From assembly GCF_001752395.1 (NCBI RefSeq), contig NZ_MKEK01000001.1, positions 3,203,509 to 3,267,508 of the forward strand: a stretch of DNA of 64,000 nucleotides, given 5' to 3'. Numbering within the stretch: the first letter of the stretch is position 1; every line of letters begins with the position of its first letter. Source of the stretch: Rheinheimera salexigens (GTDB lineage: Bacteria; Pseudomonadota; Gammaproteobacteria; Enterobacterales; Alteromonadaceae). Of this stretch, positions 46,551 to 57,661 are shown piece by piece. Under the pieces are notes generated by a model. The model worked only from the letters and a program-made list of their open reading frames with translations, was not told the DNA's origin and searched no databases. The translations under genes were made by a program, and so were the position numbers.

Positions 46551-47471
46551 TTAATAACCTTGCTTGATATCAATTAAATTTTGCATTGGTAGCCCTTGCT
46601 GCTGGCGTTGATAATTTAAGATGGTTTGCTCTATGGCCGCTTCTATATTAGTGACAGCTGAGATATGCGGGGTAATAAAAACAGCTGGATGTTGCCAAAA
46701 TGGGTGTTCAGCAGGTAACGGTTCTTGGCGAAATACATCTAAGCAGGCTGCTTGTAACTTACCGCTATCTAGGGCACGAATTAATGCATTATCATCGACA
46801 ATAGCACCGCGAGCGACATTAATAAGAATACTGTTGGTTTTAAAAACAGCAAATACTTCATCATTGAGCAGGCTGTCTGTTTGCTCGGTTAAGGGTAATA
46901 AACAAATCACCACATCTGCATCGGTCACTGCTGCAGCCAATTCAGTATCACCACTATAACTAGTAACTTGAGGTAGGCTCTTTGCGCGTCTTGACCAACC
47001 ACTAACCTTATAACCTAATGCCACAAAATGCTTAGCGGCGGCTGTACCCAACTCACCTAATCCTAGGATACAAATATGGGTTAACTTTCTTGGGCTTTTC
47101 GGCTTCCAAATCTGTTGCTGTTGCTGCTGTAAAAACGTATCAAAGCGTAATTGGTAGTGCGCAACAACACCATCTAAATAACTGACCATTGTTTGACTAA
47201 GCCTGTCGTCAACAATTCTGGCTATCGGCACAAGCGGGATGCTGCTATCTTGTAAAATAGCATCAACACCGGCACCAAAACACTGAATAGCCTTTAAATT
47301 AGGCAGGCTAGATAAGCTACCTAGTGGAGGTTTCCACACTAAAGCGAACTCGATGTTTTGCGCTTGACTAATATTAGGCCAAATTTCAACTTCAGTTTGC
47401 GGAAGTTTCTGCTGTAAACGCTGCTGCAGCTCGGTAAGGTCTCGATCGGGGATAATTAATGCTATGCTCAT
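46551..47471 (-). CDS. Glyoxylate/hydroxypyruvate reductase A-like dehydrogenase
   Basis: A 306-residue D-2-hydroxyacid dehydrogenase. The NAD(P)-binding motif GLGELGTAAAKHF is followed by R in GWSRR (NADPH preference), ICLLPLT, the substrate Arg in NVARGAIVDD and the catalytic His in TPHISAVTN with Glu in FRQEPLP. The overall layout fits GhrA. It may reduce glyoxylate and hydroxypyruvate. It forms a two-gene unit with the GNAT. Confidence 0.9.
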   Translation of the reverse strand: MSIALIIPDRDLTELQQRLQQKLPQTEVEIWPNISQAQNIEFALVWKPPLGSLSSLPNLKAIQCFGAGVDAILQDSSIPLVPIARIVDDRLSQTMVSYLDGVVAHYQLRFDTFLQQQQQQIWKPKSPRKLTHICILGLGELGTAAAKHFVALGYKVSGWSRRAKSLPQVTSYSGDTELAAAVTDADVVICLLPLTEQTDSLLNDEVFAVFKTNSILINVARGAIVDDNALIRALDSGKLQAACLDVFRQEPLPAEHPFWQHPAVFITPHISAVTNIEAAIEQTILNYQRQQQGLPMQNLIDIKQGY

Positions 47472-47630
47472 TAGGTTACCAATAGTTTTTTGAATACTGC
47501 TAGTGAATGTAAAGATTAGGTAAAGTTCAGTTTCAATTCAGCCGCTAAAGCTTATAACTTCACTTAATTGAACAAAATATCGCCAGTAGGAATTCACTTA
47601 CTGATCTGCGATAGCTAAGAGGAAGCTAAT

Positions 47631-49163
47631 ATGAAACGCTTACTGATGCAATTAAGTTATGCAATGACAGTTTGCTTAATATTTATGCTCAGCCCTGTCA
47701 CTGCTTCAGCAGCAGATAATACCATTTCTGAAGCTGAACTGGATCAAATGTTGGCGCCAATTGCACTTTATCCAGACACTGTACTAACCCATATATTAAT
47801 AGCTTCTACTTATCCTTTAGAAGTTGTACAAGCCGATCGTTGGCTTAATCGACATAAAAAGCTAAGTGGCCAACAAGCCGTGGATGCCGTTGAAGATGAG
47901 AACTGGGATCCCAGTGTAAAAGCCTTAGTGGCTTTTCCGCAGATACTTACTCGATTAAGTGATGACTTAAGCTGGACAGAGCAACTAGGTGAAGCATTTC
48001 TACAAGATGAAACCGAAGTGCTATCTCGGGTGCAGTTATTGCGGCAAAAAGCGTATAAACAAGGTAGCTTAAACGATACTCAGCATGTTGTTGTCGAACG
48101 TGACCGCGACATCATTATTATTGAGCCGGCCCGTAAAGAAGTTATTTATGTGCCCGTTTATGATACCCGTGTTGTGTATGGTAACTGGTGGTGGCCTGCC
48201 TACCCTCCAGTTTATTGGCACAATGTAGGTGGACATTATACTAATAACGCCATTTCTTGGGGTGTCAGTGTTAATGTAAACCCTTGGTTCTACTTTGGTG
48301 TATTTGATTGGCAGCAACGCCATATCATCGTTAATCATAACTATTATTACTCACCACCTCGCTACTATCCAAGACGTCGAGTGCATTTTACCAATAGCAA
48401 TCGCTGGTATCATGACAGCTACCATCGTCGGGGCGTACATTACCGTCACCCACGGTTAAATAAGCAATACAACGGTGGTTATGGCCCTAAACAGTACACC
48501 AAAGAATATAAAGGTCAGCCAAATAGAGGTTATCGTCGTGATAACTATAATGGTGACTATAATAAAACACAGGTTACCCGTGAGAACCGTCCGGCATATC
48601 AGCGTCGTAGTGCAGATCAAGTCACAATATCTAATCAGCCTAAGCGCAACGTAACTAATAGTACTAACTTGCGGCAGGATAGAGTACAGAATGACCGAAT
48701 AAATAATCGTCGTGATCACGCCACGACAACTCGTGAACTGCGCTCGGATCAACGCACACAAGGTCCAGTTGTAGATAGAACGCAGCCAGTAGAACGTGTG
48801 CAGCGCCGTAGTCAGCAACATGAAGATACTCGGGTTAAACTGATGCAAGAACGCCCAGCTAGTGCAGTGATGCCCAATTCGCAGCGAGTTATGACTCAAC
48901 AGCAAAGCCAGCATCGCACGCAAGAGCGCAGCCAACAGCGCCAAGCGGTTAATACCCCGCAAGCACGTGAGCAACAGCGGTCAAATCACAGTGCAGTGCG
49001 CCAACAAGCTAGTCAACAAAGAGCTGTACAACAGTCAAGACCGGTGCAACAAACGAGGCCGGCACAACAGACTAGAGCGGCGGCCACAGTACGTGAATCA
49101 CGTCCGCAAGCGCAGCGTCAAACGGTGACCTCACGTCGCCAAGACCAACGCAGTATTGATTAG
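47631..49163 (+). CDS. DUF3300 family exported protein with long basic/Gln-rich tail
   Basis: A 510-residue protein with signal peptide ending SPVTASAA. DUF3300 spans about residues 30-270: LDQMLAPIALYPDTVLTHIL, ASTYPLEVVQADRWL and VIYVPVYDTRVVYGNWWWPA. A tyrosine/tryptophan-rich segment (NPWFYFGVFDWQQ, YYYSPPRYYPRRR) follows. From about residue 270 the tail is low-complexity, rich in Arg, Gln and Asn with repeats such as RPVQQTRPAQQTRAA. DUF3300 proteins are often named lipoproteins or surface proteins of unknown role. A strong terminator follows. Confidence 0.8.
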   Translation: MKRLLMQLSYAMTVCLIFMLSPVTASAADNTISEAELDQMLAPIALYPDTVLTHILIASTYPLEVVQADRWLNRHKKLSGQQAVDAVEDENWDPSVKALVAFPQILTRLSDDLSWTEQLGEAFLQDETEVLSRVQLLRQKAYKQGSLNDTQHVVVERDRDIIIIEPARKEVIYVPVYDTRVVYGNWWWPAYPPVYWHNVGGHYTNNAISWGVSVNVNPWFYFGVFDWQQRHIIVNHNYYYSPPRYYPRRRVHFTNSNRWYHDSYHRRGVHYRHPRLNKQYNGGYGPKQYTKEYKGQPNRGYRRDNYNGDYNKTQVTRENRPAYQRRSADQVTISNQPKRNVTNSTNLRQDRVQNDRINNRRDHATTTRELRSDQRTQGPVVDRTQPVERVQRRSQQHEDTRVKLMQERPASAVMPNSQRVMTQQQSQHRTQERSQQRQAVNTPQAREQQRSNHSAVRQQASQQRAVQQSRPVQQTRPAQQTRAAATVRESRPQAQRQTVTSRRQDQRSID

Positions 49164-49192
49164 TCGCTGCATAAATATTGCTCTATAAGACT

Positions 49193-49221
49193 AAAGGCAA
49201 CTGCACAGCAGTTGCCTTTTT
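49193..49221 (+). terminator. Terminator after the DUF3300 gene
   Basis: AAAGGCAACTGC, loop ACA, GCAGTTGCCTTT with a T-run: a 12-bp perfect stem, the strongest type of Rho-independent terminator here. Confidence 0.92.
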
Positions 49222-49272
49222 GTTTAGAGTAAGCTCAGATAGATAAAACGGGCAATCTCTAAGGAATTGGTA

Positions 49273-51120
49273 ATGACCGGTCAAAATAAGCTTAATTGGC
49301 AGCAGCTATTGAAATCAGGCGATCGCATCTTTTTAGGTTCACATGCCGCCGCGCCAACCGCATTAGTTAATGATCTTATCAATAATGCCAAGCAGCTAAA
49401 CGATATTGAAATAGTCCAGGTCGCTATATTAGGTGACAATAATTGGGCCGAGCCGCAACATCAGCAGTTGTTTAAAGTAAATGCTTTTTATATTAGCGGT
49501 TATAAAGTTCGCCAAGCCGTAGCCGAAGGTCGAGCTGATTATACTCCCTGCTTTATGTCGGGCATTCCCGCCTTATTTAGTGATGGTATTTTACCTTTAG
49601 ATGCAGCGCTTATTATGGTGAGCCCAGCTGACGAACATGGTTATCATTCCTTAGGCGTCTCAGTTGACGTCGTGTCCGGAGCCGTCAAAGCAGCGAAAAA
49701 AGTGATTGCCCAAGTCAATCCCGCCATGCCCGTTACCTATGGCCAAGCTTTTATCCATCGTGACCAAATAGATGCGTTTTATTATGCCGAACAAGCTTTA
49801 CCTGAAGTTATCCCGCCGCCATTAGACGCCGTAACAGAACGTATTGGTCAATATGTATCTTTATTAGTCGAAGACGGTGCCACCATTCAAGTTGGAGTAG
49901 GTAAAATCAGTGATGCAGTTTTACGCTATTTAAGTAACCATAAAGATTTAGGCGTACATAGCGAGCTTATCACTGATGGCATAATGGATTTGATTAAGAA
50001 AGGCGTTATTAACAATCGAAAAAAAACCTTTCATCAAGGTAAAACCGTAACCAGTTTTTGTATCGGCAGCAAAGCGCTATATGACTTTGTGCATGCTAAC
50101 CCGCACTTTGGTTTTTATCCCAGCGAATATATTAACTCCCCCACCAATATTGCCAGAAACGATAAAATGATTGCCATTAATAGCGCTATTGAAGTCGATT
50201 TAACCGGGCAAATTGTTTCTGATTCCATTGGTCGATTATTCTATAGCGGTATTGGTGGCCAAGTTGACTTTAGCCGAGGGGCGTCAATGAGCAATGGTGG
50301 TAAACCCATTATTGCCCTGCCCTCTACGGCAAAAAATGGCACCGTATCACGCATAGTACCTGTGATATCTGAAGGAGCTGGTGTCGTAACGTCGCGAGGT
50401 CATGTCCATTATGTGGTAACGGAGTTTGGCGTGGCATCATTACGTGGCAAAAGCATTCGGGAGCGCTCTTTAGAGTTAATACGGGTCGCTCATCCTAAAT
50501 TTCGTGAGCAGTTGCTGGAGCAAGTTCGTGCTCATTATTGGGTGCCACATTTTCAATTGCATACACCGATGGAAGTACCAGAATTAGGCAGTGTTGGCTT
50601 TAAAAAATTAGATATTGATGGTGAAGAGTTTGATCTTAGGCCACTTAACCCTTCGGATGAGCGGCGCTTACAAGAGTTTTTTTACTCCCATACCAAAGAA
50701 ACCTTGCAGTTGCGTTATAGCGCTATCCCTACCCAAATGAGCCGAGAAAAATCCTGCACCTTAGTTGGCGTCGATCAATCCAAAGATCTGGCCTTATGTA
50801 TTGTGAAGCAAAAAGGCTCAGCGGTACAAATTCAAGCGGTCGGTCGCTACTATTTACTTAATAATAATACCGGTTGTGAAGTGGCTTTTGTTACCCGTGA
50901 AAAGCATCAGGGCAAGGGCATGGCCAAATTGTTACTAAGCGAGATGATTAATATTGCCCAGTTGCGCGGTTTAACCAGTATGTCGGCTTTTGTTCGCGCT
51001 GAAAATAGAGCCATGCTCAGTGTATTCCAAAAAGCTGGGTTTAGTCGTTTACCCTCTGATGACCCGACCGAAGTAACCTTACAGTTACGCTTGCCCATCC
51101 CTAAACAAAAAGAGCTTTAA
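49273..51120 (+). CDS. Acetyl-CoA hydrolase/transferase fused to a GNAT acetyltransferase domain
   Basis: A 615-residue fusion. Residues about 1-430 are an acetyl-CoA hydrolase/4-hydroxybutyrate CoA-transferase family protein (VGVGKISDAVLRYLSN, TEFGVASLRGKSIRERS, where the Glu in VTEFG is the likely catalytic residue). From about residue 450 a GNAT domain follows (DLRPLNPSDERRLQEFFYS, VAFVTREKHQGKGMAKLLLS, RAENRAMLSVFQKAGF). The start at ATG 49273 has AAGGA upstream; TTG at 49267 is possible. It is 2 bp from a histone-deacetylase-like gene, so the operon joins an acetyl-CoA-handling enzyme, an acetyltransferase and a deacetylase. Confidence 0.9.
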   Translation: MTGQNKLNWQQLLKSGDRIFLGSHAAAPTALVNDLINNAKQLNDIEIVQVAILGDNNWAEPQHQQLFKVNAFYISGYKVRQAVAEGRADYTPCFMSGIPALFSDGILPLDAALIMVSPADEHGYHSLGVSVDVVSGAVKAAKKVIAQVNPAMPVTYGQAFIHRDQIDAFYYAEQALPEVIPPPLDAVTERIGQYVSLLVEDGATIQVGVGKISDAVLRYLSNHKDLGVHSELITDGIMDLIKKGVINNRKKTFHQGKTVTSFCIGSKALYDFVHANPHFGFYPSEYINSPTNIARNDKMIAINSAIEVDLTGQIVSDSIGRLFYSGIGGQVDFSRGASMSNGGKPIIALPSTAKNGTVSRIVPVISEGAGVVTSRGHVHYVVTEFGVASLRGKSIRERSLELIRVAHPKFREQLLEQVRAHYWVPHFQLHTPMEVPELGSVGFKKLDIDGEEFDLRPLNPSDERRLQEFFYSHTKETLQLRYSAIPTQMSREKSCTLVGVDQSKDLALCIVKQKGSAVQIQAVGRYYLLNNNTGCEVAFVTREKHQGKGMAKLLLSEMINIAQLRGLTSMSAFVRAENRAMLSVFQKAGFSRLPSDDPTEVTLQLRLPIPKQKEL

Positions 51121-51122
51121 TT

Positions 51123-52049
51123 ATGGCCATTACTGTTTTTAGTCATGCTAGTTGTAGCTTACACGATGCTGGCGAGCATCATCCAGAACGCCCGGCTCGC
51201 TTAAGTGCCATTAATGATCAGCTTATTCGCTCGGGCATGGAGTATATTATTCAGCAACGCGATGCCACACCCGCGACTAAACAAGACTTATATCGCGTGC
51301 ACGATAAACTACATGTCGACACCTTGTTTGAGCTATCACCTAGCGAAGGTTATGCCCGTATTGATCCAGATACACAAATTAATCGCCATAGTATTACGGC
51401 TGCCCTGCATGCCGCTGGTGCTGCCATTAATGCTGTAGATACGGTAATGGCAGCAGATAACCAGCAAGCGTTCTGTGCGGTGCGCCCGCCCGGTCATCAC
51501 GCCACTCGCAGTGCAGCCATGGGCTTTTGTTTGTTTAATAACATTGCCATTGCGGCGGCTTATGCTTTAGAAAAGTATAGTTTGCAGCGCATTGCTATTG
51601 TTGATTTTGATGTCCACCATGGCAATGGTACTGAAGATATTTTTCAACATGACGCTAGAGTTTTGCTCTGCTCAACCTATCAAGATCAACTTTACCCTTA
51701 TGTTGACACGGCTGAATTAGAGACGTTACCAGAGCATATTATAAAAGTGCCCTTGCCTGCAGGTTGTCGATCAGTAGCGTGGCAACAGCAAGTTAGTCAG
51801 CATGTGTTACCCGCGCTAGATAAGTTTGCTCCAGAGTTAATTTTTATTGCCGCCGGTTTTGATGGCCATGCTGAAGATGAAATGTCGCAGTTTTTATTAA
51901 CCGAAGCCGATTTTGCTTGGATCACCACAGAGCTTAAAGCGTTAGCCGATAAACATTGCCAAGGTCGCATTGTTTCAACCTTAGAAGGCGGTTATGCCTT
52001 AAGTGCCTTAGGTCGCAGTGTTGTGGCGCATTTAAAAGCCATGTTATAA
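51123..52049 (+). CDS. Histone deacetylase family protein (AcuC-like)
   Basis: A 308-residue class II/AcuC-like deacylase. Active-site motifs: RPPGHHATRSAAMGFCLFNN (the two His), VDFDVHHGNGTEDIF (Asp and His zinc ligands), AAGFDGHAEDEM (Asp zinc ligand) and LEGGYALSALG. In Bacillus, AcuC deacetylates acetyl-CoA synthetase, which AcuA (a GNAT) acetylates; this context of GNAT fusion plus deacetylase on one transcript suggests an analogous reversible protein acetylation, but that is inference. Confidence 0.9.
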   Translation: MAITVFSHASCSLHDAGEHHPERPARLSAINDQLIRSGMEYIIQQRDATPATKQDLYRVHDKLHVDTLFELSPSEGYARIDPDTQINRHSITAALHAAGAAINAVDTVMAADNQQAFCAVRPPGHHATRSAAMGFCLFNNIAIAAAYALEKYSLQRIAIVDFDVHHGNGTEDIFQHDARVLLCSTYQDQLYPYVDTAELETLPEHIIKVPLPAGCRSVAWQQQVSQHVLPALDKFAPELIFIAAGFDGHAEDEMSQFLLTEADFAWITTELKALADKHCQGRIVSTLEGGYALSALGRSVVAHLKAML

Positions 52050-52083
52050 AAAGTACATGCTATAAAAGTAATTGGTATAAAAA

Positions 52084-52125
52084 AGCCGCTCCCTATTTCT
52101 AAGGAGCGGCTGCTAAGGAGCGGCT
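52084..52125. terminator. Terminator with a duplicated 3' arm between the deacetylase gene and purL
   Basis: AGCCGCTCC can pair with either of two identical GGAGCGGCT arms spaced 14 bp apart, making alternative hairpins. T-rich sequence on both sides (TTATTT and, on the minus strand, TTTTT) suggests a bidirectional terminator. Confidence 0.8.
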
Positions 52126-52128
52126 TAT

Positions 52129-55100
52129 TTAGCCTAACCAAACCCGCGCATTACGGAACATGCGCATCCATGGGCTGTCTTCTTGCCAACCATCTGGCTG
52201 CCAAGAGTTAGCAACGGCACGGAATACACGCTCTGGGTGCGGCATCATAATCGTTGAACGACCATCGGCCGAGGTTAACGCGGTAATACCAGCTGCTGAA
52301 CCGTTTGGATTAAGAGGGTATTGCTCGGTTACTTGACCATGGTGATCCACAAAGCGCATCGCCACTGTGCCACTCTGATCGGCTTTAGCAAAAGCCGCAG
52401 TATTAGCAAACTCAGCATGACCTTCACCGTGTGAAACGGCGATGGGCATGCGTGAACCTTGCATGCCAGCAAAGAACAACGACGGGTTTTTTTGAATTTC
52501 AACCAAGCTTACGCGCGCTTCAAAGCGCTCAGATTTATTGCGCACAAAATGCGGCCATAAATCTGCACCAGGGATTAACTCTTTCAGATTAGACATCATC
52601 TGACAACCGTTACACACCCCTAATGAAAAGGTGCTATCACGCTCAAAGAACTCGCTAAATTGCTTACGCGCTTGCGGGTTAAACAATATTGATTTAGCCC
52701 AACCTTCACCAGCACCTAAAACATCACCGTAAGAGAAGCCACCACAGGCCACTAAGCCATTAAAGTCGCTTAGTTCAGTGCGCCCAGCCAAGATATCACT
52801 CATATGAACGTCAATGGCGCTAAAACCAGCACGGTTAAAGGCAGCTGCCATTTCGACATGCGAGTTAACACCTTGCTCACGTAAGATAGCAATTTTAGGC
52901 GCAACACCTTTTAAAATATAAGGTGCGGCAACATCTTGGTTTAAGTCATAGCTAAGCTTAACGTTTAAACCCGGATCAGCTTTATCCGCTTTGGCATCGA
53001 ACTCTTGTTTAGCTGTTTCTGGATTATCACGTAACGCTTGCATCTGGTAGCTAGTTTCAGCCCAAATACAACGTAACCGGGTACGGCTTTCACTATAAAT
53101 GCTATGCTGCTGACGCTTAATATTTAATACGTCGCTGTCGTTTACCGTACCAATAACATGGCTTAATTCAGCTAAGTTATGTTGCGCTAAGACTTGTTGT
53201 ACATAAGCTAGCTCAGCATCAGTGACTTGAATAACCGCCCCTAACTCTTCACTAAATAGCACCGCTAAATCATCCGCACCTAAAGCGTCAATATCAACAT
53301 TAAAACCGGCTTTACCGGCAAACGCCATTTCCGCTAAGGTAACAAATAAACCACCGTCTGAGCGGTCATGATAAGCCAATAGCTTTTGCTCAGTGGTAAG
53401 TTGCTGTATGGCATGGAAGAAGTTAATTAATAATTCAGGGCTGTCTAAATCAACTGGTGTTTGACCAAGTTGTTTATACACTTGGGCCAAACACGATGCA
53501 CCTAAACGGTTTTGCGCTGCGCCTAAATCAATTAATACTAAATGACTGACGCCTTTATCCGTACGTAATTGTGGTGTGACCGTTTTACGTACATCTTCTA
53601 TACGCGCAAAAGCGGTAATAACTAGCGATAAGGGTGAAGTAACGGTTTTGTTTTCACCATCTTGCTGCCATTGGGTTTTCATCGACATAGAGTCTTTACC
53701 CACCGGTATCGTCACTTCAAGTGCCGGACATAACTCTTCACCAATGGCTTTTACTGCGGCATATAAACCGGCATCTTCACCCGGATGCCCTGCAGCGGCC
53801 ATCCAGTTAGCCGATAACTTAATCCGTTTTAAGCTGCCGATATCAGTTGCGGCAATATTAGTAATCGCTTCAGCTACGGCTAAACGTGCTGATGCCGTAA
53901 AATCTAATAATGCTACTGGCGTACGCTCGCCCATTGCCATGGCTTCGCCATGATAAGTGTCGTAACTCGCGGCGGTAACACCACAGTTAGCGACTGGCAC
54001 TTGCCATGGGCCAACCATTTGATCGCGCGCGACTAAACCGGTCACTGAACGGTCACCAATGGTGATTAAGAATGACTTTTCGGCAATGGTTGGTAAACGC
54101 AATAAACGCTCGGCTGCATCACTAATCGTGACACCGCTTAACACTAATGGCTCACCTACTACCTGCGCACTCACTACATCGCGATGCATTTTCGGCGCTT
54201 TACCTAATAAAACCTCTAACGGTAAATCAATAGGCGTGGTGCCAAAGTGCTTATCCGTTAAGGTTAAATGTTTCTCGGCAGTGGCTTCTCCGACTACGGC
54301 AAAAGGCGCGCGTTCGCGTAAGCAAATTTTTTCAAAGATGGCCATCTTGTCAGCAGGAATAGCCATAACATAGCGTTCTTGCGACTCGTTACACCAAATT
54401 TGTAATGGCGACATGCCAGGCTCATCATTCGGCACGTTGCGTAGCTCAAAGTTACCGCCAACACCGCCATCGTTTACTAACTCAGGAAACGCATTAGATA
54501 AACCACCGGCACCCACATCGTGAATAAATACGATAGGGTTATCTTTACCCATCTGCCAACAACGGTCGATCACTTCTTGGCAGCGGCGTTCAATTTCTGG
54601 GTTTTCACGTTGTACTGACGCAAAGTCTAAATCTTCCGCAGACTCACCCGATGCCATTGATGATGCCGCACTGCCACCCAAGCCGATATTCATCGCTGGG
54701 CCGCCTAATACCACTAATTTTGAACCGGGTAATAAATCGCCTTTTTGCACATGATCTTCGCGAATATTACCTAAGCCGCCCGCCAACATAATGGGCTTAT
54801 GATAGCCACGGACTTCAACGCCGTTATGGCTAAGTACTTGTTCTTCATAAGTACGGAAGTAACCTAAAATATTGGGTCGACCAAACTCGTTGTTAAAAGC
54901 GGCGCCACCAAGGGGGCCTTCTAACATAATATCTAACGCAGTAACGATACGATCGGGTTTACCAAAATCAGTTTCCCAAGGTTGTTCAAATCCTGGGATA
55001 CGTAGGTTAGACACCGAAAAGCCAACTAAACCCGCTTTAGGTTTAGAGCCGATACCGGTTGCGCCTTCATCACGAATTTCACCACCCGAGCCAGTCGCTG

Positions 55101-56022
55101 CACCAGGGTATGGTGAAATAGCGGTTGGATGGTTATGGGTTTCCACTTTCATTAAAATATGAATAGGTTCGTGATGATATTGATAATGGTGCGTGCCAGG
55201 CTGAGCAAAGAAACGCCCCGCCGTGGAGCCTTCCATTACCGCCGCATTATCACTATAGGCCGATAAAACGTAATCAGGTGTTTGCTGAAAAGTGTTTTTA
55301 ATCATTTTAAACAGCGACTTTGGCTGTTCAACGCCATCTATAGTCCAATCGGCATTAAAGATTTTATGTCGACAGTGCTCAGAGTTAGCTTGGGCAAACA
55401 TGTATAGTTCAATATCATTGGGATTACGGCCTAGCTTAGTGAAATTTTGATATAAATAATCAATTTCATCATCTGCTAATGCTAAACCCATAGTAATATT
55501 AGCGCTAGCTAGCGCTTCTGCGCCACCGTTGATAATATCAACTGAACTCAACTCAGCCGGTTCGGCTTGTTGAAATAACGCTGCGGCCTGTTCAAGTTGG
55601 CTAAATACAGTTTCCATCATCCGATCATGTAACAAAGCAGATAATTGTTGTAATTGCGCCTTATCTAAACGGGCATCAGCGCTGATATAATAAGCTATAC
55701 CGCGTTCTAAACGCTGTACTTGCGGTAAACCGCAGTTATGGGCAATATCTGTTGCTTTAGATGACCATGGCGAAATGGTACCTGGCCGTGGGGTCACTAA
55801 TACCAACTGATCTTCTGGCTCATGGCTAGCAGTACTTGGGCCATAGGTCAGCAATTTATTAAGTATTTGCTGTTGTTCTGCGCTTAACGGCGCTGAAACA
55901 GCTGCAAAATGAAAATATTCAGCATAGATATCGCTGATAGCTAAACCACTTTGAGCAGCTTGCTCAAGTAGCTTTTGGATTTTGAATTCAGACAGTGCTG
56001 GTGCACCACGCAGGATCAACAT
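52129..56022 (-). CDS. purL: Phosphoribosylformylglycinamidine synthase
   Basis: Fourth step of purine synthesis. It has 1,297 residues, matching the large single-chain gammaproteobacterial form (about 1,295). The protein starts [15 protein letters not shown] at 56022; an open frame extends to 56181 but adds non-conserved sequence into the mltF promoter region. Features: [23 protein letters not shown] site [16 protein letters not shown], and a C-terminal glutaminase domain with the catalytic Cys in [12 protein letters not shown] and His/Glu in MPHPERVF. It is divergent from mltF across 151 bp. No PurR box was identified. Confidence 0.96.
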   Translation of the reverse strand: MLILRGAPALSEFKIQKLLEQAAQSGLAISDIYAEYFHFAAVSAPLSAEQQQILNKLLTYGPSTASHEPEDQLVLVTPRPGTISPWSSKATDIAHNCGLPQVQRLERGIAYYISADARLDKAQLQQLSALLHDRMMETVFSQLEQAAALFQQAEPAELSSVDIINGGAEALASANITMGLALADDEIDYLYQNFTKLGRNPNDIELYMFAQANSEHCRHKIFNADWTIDGVEQPKSLFKMIKNTFQQTPDYVLSAYSDNAAVMEGSTAGRFFAQPGTHHYQYHHEPIHILMKVETHNHPTAISPYPGAATGSGGEIRDEGATGIGSKPKAGLVGFSVSNLRIPGFEQPWETDFGKPDRIVTALDIMLEGPLGGAAFNNEFGRPNILGYFRTYEEQVLSHNGVEVRGYHKPIMLAGGLGNIREDHVQKGDLLPGSKLVVLGGPAMNIGLGGSAASSMASGESAEDLDFASVQRENPEIERRCQEVIDRCWQMGKDNPIVFIHDVGAGGLSNAFPELVNDGGVGGNFELRNVPNDEPGMSPLQIWCNESQERYVMAIPADKMAIFEKICLRERAPFAVVGEATAEKHLTLTDKHFGTTPIDLPLEVLLGKAPKMHRDVVSAQVVGEPLVLSGVTISDAAERLLRLPTIAEKSFLITIGDRSVTGLVARDQMVGPWQVPVANCGVTAASYDTYHGEAMAMGERTPVALLDFTASARLAVAEAITNIAATDIGSLKRIKLSANWMAAAGHPGEDAGLYAAVKAIGEELCPALEVTIPVGKDSMSMKTQWQQDGENKTVTSPLSLVITAFARIEDVRKTVTPQLRTDKGVSHLVLIDLGAAQNRLGASCLAQVYKQLGQTPVDLDSPELLINFFHAIQQLTTEQKLLAYHDRSDGGLFVTLAEMAFAGKAGFNVDIDALGADDLAVLFSEELGAVIQVTDAELAYVQQVLAQHNLAELSHVIGTVNDSDVLNIKRQQHSIYSESRTRLRCIWAETSYQMQALRDNPETAKQEFDAKADKADPGLNVKLSYDLNQDVAAPYILKGVAPKIAILREQGVNSHVEMAAAFNRAGFSAIDVHMSDILAGRTELSDFNGLVACGGFSYGDVLGAGEGWAKSILFNPQARKQFSEFFERDSTFSLGVCNGCQMMSNLKELIPGADLWPHFVRNKSERFEARVSLVEIQKNPSLFFAGMQGSRMPIAVSHGEGHAEFANTAAFAKADQSGTVAMRFVDHHGQVTEQYPLNPNGSAAGITALTSADGRSTIMMPHPERVFRAVANSWQPDGWQEDSPWMRMFRNARVWLG

Positions 56023-56173
56023 AGGCTTGGTTTCCGTTGGTTGAACGTCGATGGAACCTAAAACAGGCGCATCATTATAATGAAATTTATCGCTAAGTGG
56101 TATGAGTAAAAACTGACTGATGCCTAGAAGTTTGTTATAACTGCGCTGAGAATGACGTAATAAGTGAGAATAC

Positions 56174-57646
56174 ATGCACAAAAGTAGCTTCTGGTTACTA
56201 ATTTTAATGATGTTATTTGGCTGCTCGCCACAACAAACATCTAACCAACTCCAGCAGATTTATACTCGAGACAGTATTAAAGTTGGCATTTTGCATGGCC
56301 CCACTAGCTATTACGTCGGGGTAGATGGCCCTATTGGTTTTGAATTAGAGCTTAGCCAAGCTTTAGCCGATAAACTCGGCGTTAAGTTAGAGCTTTATCC
56401 CAGTTATCAGTTAGATGATTTAATCCAGAAACTAGCCGTAGGTAAAGTAGATTATATTGCCGGCGGTTTAACCTTAACCGAGCAACGCCAAGCCCAGTTT
56501 CGTGCCACGCCAGCGTATCGCTGGATAAATGAAGTATTGGTATTTCGGCAAGGTAATACTTGGCCCCGCACCTTAAGTGAATTAACTGCGCCTATCGTCG
56601 TGGTTAAAGACAGCAGCCACGCTGAAACATTGCACCAATTACAACAAGAAAACCCTGATTTACAGTGGTTAGAAGAACCGACTTTAGATGCTGACGAAAT
56701 TTTACAACAAGTTATAGATGGTGACGTTGCTTATACTATTACCGATTCTAATCAGCTGGCCTTAAATCGACGCTTTTATCCTAAACTGAGTTTAGCGCTA
56801 ACCGTAAAAGATAATCTTCCGGTCAGTTGGTTGCTAGCAGACAGCCCTGATGATTCCTTATTTGCAGTATTAATTGAATTTTTTGGTAATGTTTATCAAA
56901 ACGGTGATTTAATTGCTTTAGAAGATAAATATTTTGGCCATGTGCAAGAGTTTGATTATGTAGACACGCTGGCCTATATTGATGCCATTGAACAAGTGTT
57001 ACCCAATTACCGTCCTTGGTTTGAACATTATTCAGGTGAACTTGACTGGCGCCTTCTTGCGGCAGTCAGTTATCAGGAATCACATTGGAACCCTGTAGCC
57101 AAAAGTCCTACTGGGGTACGGGGTTTAATGATGTTAACTTTGCCAACGGCGAAGCAAATGGGCGTCAATAGCCGCCTTGACCCTGAACAAAGTATCCGCG
57201 GTGGCAGCCGTTATTTACACCGCTTATTTAGTCGTATACCCGAGCGCATCCCAATGCCAGATCGATTATGGTTTGCTTTAGCCTCTTACAATATAGGCTG
57301 GGGCCATGTTGAAGATGCCCGCAAACTTAGCCAAAATATGGGCGCAGATCCGGATAAATGGTTAGAAGTGAAACAGCAATTACCGCTACTGCGACAACGT
57401 CGGCACTACCAACATACTCGTTATGGTTATGCCCGCGGCGATGAAGCCGTTACCTATGTTGAAAATATTCGCCGTTATTATGATACGTTGTTGTGGGTCG
57501 ATGAACGCCAACAAGCAGAGCAGAGAATGGAGCAGCAAAAAATTCGGTTGAGCGAAGAACTCGATTCAGCTACATTGCCGCCTGTAGTGTCTGAGCCTGA
57601 TATTGAGCCGAGTAACACTACTGATAACGACAGCAAAAAACAATAA
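56174..57646 (+). CDS. mltF: Membrane-bound lytic murein transglycosylase F
   Basis: A 490-residue lipoprotein-like enzyme that cleaves peptidoglycan. The N-terminal segment ends LMMLFGCSP with a lipobox Cys at residue 17. An SBP_bac_3 solute-binding-like domain ([14 protein letters not shown] to about residue 265) is followed by an SLT domain with the catalytic Glu in [20 protein letters not shown] and [15 protein letters not shown]. The tail is acidic and low-complexity. It lies divergent to purL, a standard gammaproteobacterial neighbour pair, as in E. coli. Confidence 0.95.
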   Translation: MHKSSFWLLILMMLFGCSPQQTSNQLQQIYTRDSIKVGILHGPTSYYVGVDGPIGFELELSQALADKLGVKLELYPSYQLDDLIQKLAVGKVDYIAGGLTLTEQRQAQFRATPAYRWINEVLVFRQGNTWPRTLSELTAPIVVVKDSSHAETLHQLQQENPDLQWLEEPTLDADEILQQVIDGDVAYTITDSNQLALNRRFYPKLSLALTVKDNLPVSWLLADSPDDSLFAVLIEFFGNVYQNGDLIALEDKYFGHVQEFDYVDTLAYIDAIEQVLPNYRPWFEHYSGELDWRLLAAVSYQESHWNPVAKSPTGVRGLMMLTLPTAKQMGVNSRLDPEQSIRGGSRYLHRLFSRIPERIPMPDRLWFALASYNIGWGHVEDARKLSQNMGADPDKWLEVKQQLPLLRQRRHYQHTRYGYARGDEAVTYVENIRRYYDTLLWVDERQQAEQRMEQQKIRLSEELDSATLPPVVSEPDIEPSNTTDNDSKKQ

Positions 57647-57661
57647 TGTGAATGGAAGCCT

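Noticed and set aside
48456..49140. Antisense frame and repeats in the DUF3300 tail as a separate gene or repeat array
   Set aside because: They follow from the low-complexity Gln/Arg-rich coding sequence on the plus strand.
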